A stretch of 49,059 nt of DNA from Bryobacteraceae bacterium CoA2 C42 (GTDB taxonomy: Bacteria; Acidobacteriota; Terriglobia; Bryobacterales; Bryobacteraceae), in assembly GCA_019931245.1 (NCBI GenBank), contig JAINDL010000069.1:1-49059 (forward strand), read 5' to 3'. Below are positions 35,120 through 41,816 of the stretch, one piece after another (position 1 is the first letter of the stretch; each line of letters starts with the position of its first letter). The position numbers were made by a program, and so were the translations under genes. Under the pieces are notes generated by a model. It searched no databases and had not been told where the DNA came from. It saw only the letters and a list, made by a program, of their open reading frames with translations.

Positions 35120-35835
35120 GGGAACTCCTCGGCGGCCGGCCGCGCGATGTGTCCGAAGTAGACCTCTTTCAACGGCCGTTCGCCGGTCCTCCCGCTGGCC
35201 ACCACTTTGCCGCCCGAAAGGATCGAATACGTGCCCACCAGTTTCTCGACCACGTCCAGCAGATGCGAGGTAATGAACACCGCAGCGCCCTTGGCGGCCA
35301 GGTTGACGAGCAGTTCCCGCATGTTTTCAGCCGATGAGGGGTCAATGCCTTCAAACGGCTCGTCCAGAAACAGCGTCTTGGGATTGTGGAGCAGCGCCAT
35401 GGCAAACGCCGTCTTCTTCCGCATGCCGAAGGAGGCTTGGCCCGCTTCGGTGTGGCGCTCCCGGTCGAGGTCGAGGTAGCGCAGCAGTTGGCCGGCCCGC
35501 TCGGCCGTCTCCGCCGCGGTAAGGCCGTAGAGCGGCCCGGCCAGCGTCAGATGCTCCCACAGCGTGAGGGCGTCAAACAGCGCCAGATCCTCCGGCAGCA
35601 CCCCAATGCTCCGCTTCACGGCCACCGGGTCCGCGGCCAGCGAGATGCCGTTAATCACTACCGTGCCCGCCGTCGGAATCAGCAGCCCGGTCAGCATCTT
35701 CACCGTCGTCGACTTGCCGGCGCCGTTCGGCCCGAGGAAGCCATGAATCTCCCCGGCGGCCACCGTCAGATCGACCCCGGCCACCGCCGTGAAGCTGCCG
35801 AACCGCTTGACGAGGCCTTCGGCGTGAATCCTCAC
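35107..35835 (-). CDS. ABC exporter ATP-binding protein
   Basis: A 242-residue ABC ATPase partner of the permease. Walker A is GPNGAGKSTTVKMLTG (about 38-53), Walker B is TLFLDEPFEGIDP and the switch histidine is in FITSHLLDVVEKL. The signature region ASFGMRKKTAFAMALL lacks the usual LSGGQ, a variant seen in some ABC-2 export ATPases. The GTG start at 35835 overlaps the stop of the alkylation-repair gene as GTGA; a longer reading frame upstream is only read-through of that gene in another frame. Coupled translation with both neighbours is likely. Confidence 0.9.
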   Translation of the reverse strand: MRIHAEGLVKRFGSFTAVAGVDLTVAAGEIHGFLGPNGAGKSTTVKMLTGLLIPTAGTVVINGISLAADPVAVKRSIGVLPEDLALFDALTLWEHLTLAGPLYGLTAAETAERAGQLLRYLDLDRERHTEAGQASFGMRKKTAFAMALLHNPKTLFLDEPFEGIDPSSAENMRELLVNLAAKGAAVFITSHLLDVVEKLVGTYSILSGGKVVASGRTGERPLKEVYFGHIARPAAEEFPWLG

Positions 35836-36533
35836 GCAATGCTCCGCAGCGCCCGCCGGGTCACCGCCTCGACGTTCCACCGGGCGCAGGTCTCCCGCAC
35901 CCAGTCCGGCCGTGTCTTGGCCGCATCGTTCATCCAATTGCCCACCGAATCCCGGACGTACTTACTCGCCTCACCGACACAGCGATCGAGCACCGGCAGC
36001 CCCAGCGCCGGGTTCTTCTTGAGTAGCGGAATATGGGGGCACCAGACGCCGCGCGGCCGCGTCGCCTCGCTCGCGAAACGGCGCAGATAGGGTTCCCCTT
36101 CCGCCCACGCCGTCAACCGTTCAATCGCCCGCTCCACCTCCGCCGCGATGGCCGGCCGGATTCCCAGCCAAGCCCATTCGCGGACGCCAAAATGCGGATC
36201 CTGCGCCAGCGGCCGCACGGCCTCCAGGCGCTGCTCGAGCGACCAACCGCGCCGCAGGCCGGCGCGGAACGCCGCCCAGCCGCGGACGGTGTCCGAAGGA
36301 TGCCGCTCCAAGGCCCCGTCGAAGGACAGCAGGGCCCCGGCCGCCAGCGTCATCCGCCGTGTGATGCCCAGCCCGGGGTCGATCTCGGCATCGACGCCAA
36401 GAGTCCGCAGCAGCGTTGTGAAGTCCACCGCCAGCCCCTCGCCGAGCGTCGCCGACTCGATCTCGCCCCGGCTCAACTGCCCCCGCAGGCCCGCGGGAAC
36501 CTCCGCCGGGCTGCTGTAGGTCGGCCTGGCCAT
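35832..36533 (-). CDS. DNA alkylation repair HEAT-repeat protein (AlkC/AlkD-like)
   Basis: A 233-residue alpha-helical HEAT-like protein of the DNA alkylation-repair group, which removes alkylated purines or binds damaged DNA. The best family blocks are DPHFGVREWAWLGIRPAI, YLRRFASEATRPRGVWCPHI and YVRDSVGNWMNDAAKTRPDW. The last matches the conserved pattern in which YVR-xSV-N is followed by LNDIAK and then HPD in AlkC-type members. The ATG overlaps the previous stop as TGATG. It sits between a DUF7009-like gene and an ABC exporter. Activity on DNA is inferred from family only; such HEAT proteins sometimes lack glycosylase activity. Confidence 0.8.
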   Translation of the reverse strand: MARPTYSSPAEVPAGLRGQLSRGEIESATLGEGLAVDFTTLLRTLGVDAEIDPGLGITRRMTLAAGALLSFDGALERHPSDTVRGWAAFRAGLRRGWSLEQRLEAVRPLAQDPHFGVREWAWLGIRPAIAAEVERAIERLTAWAEGEPYLRRFASEATRPRGVWCPHIPLLKKNPALGLPVLDRCVGEASKYVRDSVGNWMNDAAKTRPDWVRETCARWNVEAVTRRALRSIA

Positions 36534-36883
36534 CAGCAGACCGGCGCCGGGTGCGGATAGGTGTCTTCGTTGTCGCGCGGATCTTTCGAGTCCAGGCACC
36601 GCCAGTCTTTTTCAATCAGCACCTCGACGGGCCCGGCCGCGCCGGCAATGCCCACCTGTTCGGTCTCGGCCCACGCCGCCACCGTCGCCGCCGGCACGCC
36701 CACCGTCAGCACCCCCCCGGTAAATTCCACCCCCAATGCGGGGCTATCCGGCTGCAGCCGATAGACCAGAGCTTGGCCGGGAATGGCGCAGCGGTCTTCC
36801 ACCGCGCTGCCGGCCGCCAGCGCCATCACCTCTCCCTGCTTCAGCCGCAGGCGCAAAGTATTGCCGTGGATTCGTAGCTTCAT
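36533..36883 (-). CDS. DUF7009-like small protein
   Basis: A 116-residue cytoplasmic protein beginning KLRIHGNTLRLRLKQGEVM, with a central beta pattern and VAAWAETEQVGIAG before a final D-C-rich tail (DSKDPRDNEDTYPHPAP). I recall this combination as the DUF7009 family, common in several phyla and of unknown function. It is the first gene of the alkylation-repair/ABC operon and its stop shares one base with the next ATG. It is divergent from the zinc-ribbon gene 19 bp away. Confidence 0.72.
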   Translation of the reverse strand: MKLRIHGNTLRLRLKQGEVMALAAGSAVEDRCAIPGQALVYRLQPDSPALGVEFTGGVLTVGVPAATVAAWAETEQVGIAGAAGPVEVLIEKDWRCLDSKDPRDNEDTYPHPAPVC

Positions 36884-36902
36884 CAGGCTTTATTATAGAA
36901 GG

Positions 36903-37085
36903 GTGCCGATCTACGAGTACCGCTGCCCGGACTGTGACGCCCGCTTTGAACGCATTCGCCGCATGGCGGAGGCCGACCAACCGCTTCCCTGCCCGCGCTG
37001 CGGCGCGACGCGAGCCGAACGCGAACTGTCCTGTTTCGCGGCCGGCAACCGCTGCAACGCCCCCGGCGGCGGCGGCTTCACTTGA
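36903..37085 (+). CDS. FmdB-type zinc-ribbon protein
   Basis: A 60-residue protein starting at GTG (VPIYEYRCPDCDARFE) with two cysteine pairs, CPDC and CPRC, that would bind one zinc. This is the FmdB/putative regulatory-protein family, whose members begin with P-x-Y-E-Y-x-C. The tail is glycine-rich (NAPGGGGFT). Function in this family is mostly unknown. A hairpin lies just downstream. Confidence 0.88.
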   Translation: MPIYEYRCPDCDARFERIRRMAEADQPLPCPRCGATRAERELSCFAAGNRCNAPGGGGFT

Positions 37086-37097
37086 ATGCGCTAAGCA

Positions 37098-37114
37098 GGC
37101 GCCCGGTGGGCGCC
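37098..37114. terminator. hairpin between convergent genes
   Basis: GGCGCCC-GGT-GGGCGCC is a perfect 7-bp stem with a 3-nt loop, 12 nt after the zinc-ribbon stop and 1 nt beyond the stop of the opposing secreted-protein gene. It could end transcription from both sides, though there is no clear T-run on either strand. Confidence 0.55.
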
Positions 37115-37115
37115 C

Positions 37116-37940
37116 TTACTGGCGAAGAAACAACATCCCGTTCAGCTTCAGACCATCGTGCGAGTAAGGCTCGATGGCGAAGAGTTGTCGCCCCATGCCG
37201 TCAATGTCGGCCACCAGCGTGCCGCCAAAGATCCGGTAGCTCCCTGTTGCCTGATTCCCCGCCCCGACGCTGCCGCCGCCCTGGGTTTCCGAGTTGGAGC
37301 TGAAGAAGCTCTGGCTGTTGGACCGGAAGCGATTCCCCGGCAGAAAGACCACGGTCCAGTTACTCGAGTAACTCGACGAGTCCCGCACCCCGGTGCGCGT
37401 GTTCTTATAAGTACTCAACTCCCAACTGCCCATCACCTGCTGCTCGGCGGCCATATTGCGCGGCGGCGCCGCAAACTTTCCGTTGCGAAGAATGGTCCGG
37501 CCCCGGCCCTGCAGTTCGGCCAGCTTCTCCGGACGGCCTACGGCCAGCACGGCGAAATAGACCTCGCCCTGCAACTGCATCCCGTTCCAGGCCACGTACA
37601 TCCCGTTGGCGTATTCCTGTTCGGCCGAGGCGTCCGAAAAAGCCGGGCCCGTCGTGACCCGCAAACCCGGCAGCATCCCGGCCGAGATCCCCACGGCCTG
37701 CCGCGCCAACTCCTGAATCGAGCGCGCGGCGGCAATTCCCGAGCCGACCAGCACCCGCTCCGGCGCCCCATCGACCGGTTCGACGACCGTCATCAGCGGC
37801 GAGTGGCGCGCCCGCCAACCCTCCGGCACCGGGAAACGATACGCCCCGTCCGGCGAGACGAACTCGCCGGCCCAGAGCGGCATGGTAACCAACAACAGCA
37901 AAGCCCTCATAACTACTAATGCGGAAACGGCGGTCTTCAT
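37116..37940 (-). CDS. secreted protein of unknown function
   Basis: A 274-residue exported protein I do not recognise. The start at 37940 gives a hydrophobic leader (VMRALLLLVTMPLWAGE); an internal ATG at 37910 would also work. The first half (SPDGAYRFPVPEGWRARH) looks like a PsbP/DUF1795-type fold, and the second half, starting at QVMGSWELSTYKN, looks like a small beta-barrel with RFRSNSQSFFSSNSE and a GGGSVGAGNQATGSYRIFGG loop, lipocalin-like. It follows the large esterase gene by 22 nt on the same strand and may be co-expressed with it. Confidence 0.68.
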   Translation of the reverse strand: MKTAVSALVVMRALLLLVTMPLWAGEFVSPDGAYRFPVPEGWRARHSPLMTVVEPVDGAPERVLVGSGIAAARSIQELARQAVGISAGMLPGLRVTTGPAFSDASAEQEYANGMYVAWNGMQLQGEVYFAVLAVGRPEKLAELQGRGRTILRNGKFAAPPRNMAAEQQVMGSWELSTYKNTRTGVRDSSSYSSNWTVVFLPGNRFRSNSQSFFSSNSETQGGGSVGAGNQATGSYRIFGGTLVADIDGMGRQLFAIEPYSHDGLKLNGMLFLRQ

Positions 37941-37962
37941 TTCACGGCTGTCCCGGATTTTT

Positions 37963-39894
37963 TTAAGGGCGCGGCGGCGGCGCCAAACCCCACCGTTCGT
38001 CGAAGAACCCAGCGGCGACAACCTTGCCCGGATACTTGCCATCGGCCGGGGTGGTCGTGTCAATCACCGCCCAGTCGGGCAACTTCGCAATCTGCCGCGC
38101 GTTATTCAAATAATCGAACTCGCGGAAAGTGAAGCCGGAGTTGACGACGACGTAGCGCGCCGGATTCAGCGGATTCGGATAGACGAACGCGGGATAGTGC
38201 GTCGCGGCCGGATACGCTGCCGCGCCCACCCGCACCTGGTCGCCCGCCCACTTCACGGGCAGCCGGTCGGCGATCCGTCCGAGCAGCGAGTTCGTCGCCG
38301 GGGTACCCCACAGGACGATGTGGTGCGCGGCCAGGTCGGCTTCGGTCACCTCGCTATCCTTCTTCACGCGCGGCTGGCCGCGGAACTGCCGGCGCCACTC
38401 GCGGATGGCGCGCGCCTGTTCGGCCTCAATCCGCTCGCCGCTGCCCGCCGCACCGGTCACGATCAGAAAGCTGTCCAGGAAGGCATCGTCGATCGGCCCC
38501 TGCAGCCCGTGCTGCTTCCGCAGGCCGGTGGCGGCGCCGGCCTTCCACTGGCCGCCCTCTTTGACGAAACTCACCTTCCAGCTCCGATCGCTGGCCGGTC
38601 CAGTGACGTCCAACCGCTTGCCGTCGATGGTCACGCTCGGGCGCCCCACCAGTTCTACCGGCGCGCCGCCGGGGCCGAAGTCGAGCGTTAGGCCGGTGAT
38701 CCCGCTGGTCTGGACGGTGACGCCGGCGCCGGCGATGGCGGCGTCGACCGTGGCCTTCTCCCAATGCTGCGCGAGGCCGTCAATGGTCACCCACTTCATG
38801 CGGTTGTAGCGCAGCGTATAGGTCACCAGGCGGACGCGCCGCGGATAGGCTTCCCGCCCCTGCGCCGCAATGGCGTCGATCCGGCGGTTGACCTCCTCGC
38901 GGGCCTCCGGATGATAGCGATGGCCGGTCTGCGGCCCGATGATGTGGGTCATCGAAATGCCTTCTTTGTCCAGATACTTCGCCATCAGGTCGGCCGCCTG
39001 CTTCTGGCCGTCGATCTCGCCGCTGTAGGCGACGAGCGGCACGTTGACGAAGTTCGCCGCGTAGTCGGTGGCGTCGTACATCCGCCACAGCTTCTGCTCC
39101 CAGACGGGCGGCATCTCTTTCAAACGAAGAAACTCGCGGCTCTCGCTGAAGCCGGCGCCGGGCGCCACGGCGGCCCACAGTCCGGCGTGGTGCGCGCCGA
39201 TGTGCCAGGCGGCGGCGCCGCCCATCGAGAAGCCGCGCATGACGATGCGGTTTTCGTCGATGAAGTAGTGCTGTTTGACCGCGGCGAGCGCTTCGAACAG
39301 ATCGATTTCGCCGGCGAACTTGTTGGCGTTGCAGTAGCGTCCGTACAGGTGCAGCACGATCGTGTGGCGCGGGGTGAACTCGCCGGGCCGGCTCATGCGT
39401 TCAGAAAGGAAGTTGACCTCGCTCAACTGTTCGGCGCGGCCGTGGAACCAGGCGTCCAGGCGCCAGGGGCGCGGCAGGCGGGGATCGTAGGAGGGCGGCA
39501 CGACCAGGCCATAGGGCTGCACGGAACCGTCGATCTTCGAAACGTAGCCGCGCACGACCAGGCCCGTCGCGCGCGTCCAGGGCGCTTCGCCGTGGCGCAG
39601 CGCCTCAGCGCGGTTGACGCCTTCGGCCAGCAGCGCCCGCGCCTTGGCCGGCTCATCGGGCCGGAAGAATTCGTTGTTTTCGAGCGCATAGCGGACGGCA
39701 TCGCGGAAGATAATCACATCGGGCAGCAGGGCGTGGTTGCCGAGGCCGGCGATGAGGCCGGAGAGCCGTTCGATGCCCGCCCGCAGCTCCTTCTGGTCGG
39801 CCTCGGTGACGGGCACCCCGGGCGGAGGAATCGGCCGGTCCTGCGCCAGGAGCGCGGCGGCCAGCAAGGGGAGACAAAAGAGCTTCATCGGCAT
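37963..39894 (-). CDS. large secreted alpha/beta-hydrolase (esterase-like), paralogue of 14503-15957
   Basis: A 643-residue exported serine hydrolase. A signal peptide (KLFCLPLLAAALLAQ) and an N-terminal helical region of about 130 residues absent from the smaller paralogue precede the shared core: [54 protein letters not shown] (nucleophile serine near residue 235) and GPQTGHRYHPEAREE. The C-terminal half matches the smaller protein ([45 protein letters not shown]). It is probably a polysaccharide or ester hydrolase rather than a true peptidase. ATGs at 39888 and 39918 are other possible starts. Confidence 0.83.
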   Translation of the reverse strand: MPMKLFCLPLLAAALLAQDRPIPPPGVPVTEADQKELRAGIERLSGLIAGLGNHALLPDVIIFRDAVRYALENNEFFRPDEPAKARALLAEGVNRAEALRHGEAPWTRATGLVVRGYVSKIDGSVQPYGLVVPPSYDPRLPRPWRLDAWFHGRAEQLSEVNFLSERMSRPGEFTPRHTIVLHLYGRYCNANKFAGEIDLFEALAAVKQHYFIDENRIVMRGFSMGGAAAWHIGAHHAGLWAAVAPGAGFSESREFLRLKEMPPVWEQKLWRMYDATDYAANFVNVPLVAYSGEIDGQKQAADLMAKYLDKEGISMTHIIGPQTGHRYHPEAREEVNRRIDAIAAQGREAYPRRVRLVTYTLRYNRMKWVTIDGLAQHWEKATVDAAIAGAGVTVQTSGITGLTLDFGPGGAPVELVGRPSVTIDGKRLDVTGPASDRSWKVSFVKEGGQWKAGAATGLRKQHGLQGPIDDAFLDSFLIVTGAAGSGERIEAEQARAIREWRRQFRGQPRVKKDSEVTEADLAAHHIVLWGTPATNSLLGRIADRLPVKWAGDQVRVGAAAYPAATHYPAFVYPNPLNPARYVVVNSGFTFREFDYLNNARQIAKLPDWAVIDTTTPADGKYPGKVVAAGFFDERWGLAPPPRP

Positions 39895-39957
39895 GGTTCC
39901 GCCTAGAATATCCAACATTTCGAGGTCCTGCCCGGCCCCGCGCTAAGATCGGGACAT

Positions 39958-40389
39958 ATGGCCTACTCCCGCCTCACCCCCTGCGTTTCGTGCGGCGCTT
40001 CGAACCGCGTGCCGGCCGCTCACCTGGCCCATCGCGGCCGCTGCGGCCGCTGCAAAGCCCCGCTCGCCGCCCTCGCCGAGGCTCTCCCCGTCGACGCCGA
40101 AGCCTTCGCCGCCATCATCAGCGCCGCTACCGTGCCCGTGCTCGTCGATTTCTGGGCCTCCTGGTGCGGCCCGTGCCTCGCGGCCGCCCCGGAAGTGGAA
40201 AAGCTCGCGGCCGAAATGCAGGGCCGGGCCATCGTGCTCAAAGTCGACACCGAAGCCCACCCCGCTCTCGCCGCCCGCTACCGCATCCAGTCGATTCCCA
40301 ACTTTCTCGTCTTCCGCCAGGGCCTGTTGGTCCATCAACAGGCCGGCGCTGCGCCGCGCGCCCAGATGCGCGCCTGGCTGGAAGCTTAA
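39958..40389 (+). CDS. trxC: thioredoxin 2 (zinc-ribbon thioredoxin)
   Basis: A 143-residue disulfide reductase. An N-terminal zinc ribbon (CVSCGASNRVP and CGRCKAP) precedes a thioredoxin fold with the active site FWASWCGPCLAAAPEVEKLA (about 65-84) and the cis-proline in IQSIPNFLVFRQG. This is the TrxC arrangement, often linked to oxidative stress. No signal peptide. Its stop overlaps the convergent DUF1501 stop by 3 bases. Confidence 0.95.
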   Translation: MAYSRLTPCVSCGASNRVPAAHLAHRGRCGRCKAPLAALAEALPVDAEAFAAIISAATVPVLVDFWASWCGPCLAAAPEVEKLAAEMQGRAIVLKVDTEAHPALAARYRIQSIPNFLVFRQGLLVHQQAGAAPRAQMRAWLEA

Positions 40390-41771
40390 CCCTTCAGAAA
40401 CCCCAGATTGGCCGTCGCGAAGTTGCCCAGGTTCGGGAACACCGTGCTCAGACCGGCCTCCGGCACGCCAAACCAGCGCGCCAGCGTGGCGCCGTACTGG
40501 TCAAGCGAGGTGGACGGAATCCAATTGCCGCGGCTGCCCGAATCGTCCGCCCCACCCAGCACCATGCTCGGGTACGTGCCATAGAAGCCGCCCTGCACCG
40601 CGCCGCCCGTGACAAACTGGTGGCCGCCCCAGGCGTGGTCGGTGCCGTTGCTCGCGTTGGGCTGAAACGTCCGGCTGAACTCGGACTCGGTAAACAGCGT
40701 CACCTTCTCGGACAACCCCAACTCCTCCATCGCCAACTGGAAGGCCGCGATCGCCTCGCTCAATTCGGTGAGCAGCCGCGGATGCGCTCCCGTTTGATTC
40801 TCGTGCGTGTCATAGCCGCCCTGCGAACAGAAGAAGATCTGCCGCTGCAGGCCCACCGTGTCGCGAATCTGAATCAGCCGGACGATCTGCCGCAACTGGT
40901 TGCCCAGCGCGGTGGTGGGGAACGGCGTGGTCAGATTCGGTAGGGTGGCGAAGGCATCGCTGGCCTGACGCAATACGGTAAGCGAGTCGTTGATGCGCGT
41001 GCCGGCGGCCTGCACCAGCGTTGCGCCGCTGGCCAGGGTCAGCACCTGCTGCAGCGCGTTGAGCCGCTCGCTGTCTCCCGCGCGCTTCTGTTGGCCGAGG
41101 ACGGCCAGGTTCGGCGAAGCAATCTGCGACGGCTGCGTCTGCTGGCCGATCAGAAACAGCGAGTTGCCGTTAACCGACACCGCCGTCGGGAACTTCGAAG
41201 GCTGGTTGAGAGTCTGCACCTGATCGGCGATCCGGCCCGCCCATCCCGATTGCGCGATGCCGATGGGAGTTGCGCTCTGCCACTGCTGCTGCTGGTCGGA
41301 ATGCGAAAACAGATTGGCCGGCACGGGCTGCTGGTTGGCCTGATACTGCGCCCGTGTCAACGGCCGCACCAGCGTGCCGACGTTGGCGACCACGGCCGCC
41401 TTCCCGGTTTGAAAGAGCGACTGCAGGCCGGGCATCGCGGGCGGCAGGCCGTAGGTGGCGCTGCCCTGGCTGGTCGCCGCCAGCAGTTGGCTCTGCGGGA
41501 TGGCAATGCTGCGCCGGACGTTCGTATAGGCGGTGTAGCCGGCGTTGTCGGTGGGAATCAGCAGGCTGTTCGCGTCGCAGCCGCCGAACAGGAAGACGCA
41601 CACCAGCGCCTTGTAGCCGGGAGCGTTCGTCTGCGCCAGGGCGTTGATGCCGCCCAGTTGCCCCAGGGCTCCGGCGGCGCCGAGGCCCATCGCCATCCGG
41701 CCGCCGAGCCGCAGAAAGTCGCGTCGATGAGAGAGTAAACCGGCGTGCCGCCGGGCAGAAGAGAGTGCCAT
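40386..41771 (-). CDS. DUF1501 protein, exported
   Basis: A 461-residue member of the DUF1501 family, related to the alkaline-phosphatase/sulfatase fold. The N-terminus has SHRRDFLRLGGRMAMGLGAA, a twin-arginine-type signal. Family blocks are VCVFLFGGCDANSLLIPTD, FFCSQGGYDTHENQTGAH, VTLFTESEFSRTFQPNASNG and TDHAWGGHQFVTGGAV. The histidines and aspartates in these could bind metal. A good ribosome-binding site (GAAGGAA) lies 6 nt before the ATG. It follows the DUF1800 gene by 30 nt, and the two families are known to occur as a pair in many soil bacteria. Function unknown. Confidence 0.9.
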   Translation of the reverse strand: MALSSARRHAGLLSHRRDFLRLGGRMAMGLGAAGALGQLGGINALAQTNAPGYKALVCVFLFGGCDANSLLIPTDNAGYTAYTNVRRSIAIPQSQLLAATSQGSATYGLPPAMPGLQSLFQTGKAAVVANVGTLVRPLTRAQYQANQQPVPANLFSHSDQQQQWQSATPIGIAQSGWAGRIADQVQTLNQPSKFPTAVSVNGNSLFLIGQQTQPSQIASPNLAVLGQQKRAGDSERLNALQQVLTLASGATLVQAAGTRINDSLTVLRQASDAFATLPNLTTPFPTTALGNQLRQIVRLIQIRDTVGLQRQIFFCSQGGYDTHENQTGAHPRLLTELSEAIAAFQLAMEELGLSEKVTLFTESEFSRTFQPNASNGTDHAWGGHQFVTGGAVQGGFYGTYPSMVLGGADDSGSRGNWIPSTSLDQYGATLARWFGVPEAGLSTVFPNLGNFATANLGFLKG

Positions 41772-41782
41772 AACTGTTCCTT

Positions 41783-41816
41783 CGTTAGCGTTTCCCGAGC
41801 GTTAGCGTTTCACGAG
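41783..41816. repeat. 17-bp tandem duplication spanning the DUF1800 stop codon
   Basis: Two copies of CGTTAGCGTTTCMCGAG (M = C in 41783-41799, A in 41800-41816) lie head to tail. The second contains the last codons and the stop of the DUF1800 gene (complement of 41802-41804). The first repeats them in the 30-nt spacer before DUF1501, including a second TAA on the minus strand. Confidence 0.9.

Noticed and set aside
35838-35937. N-terminal extension of the ABC ATPase frame into the alkylation-repair gene
   Set aside because: The GTG at 35835 with a GTGA overlap marks the expected family start; the extension is an out-of-frame reading of the upstream gene.
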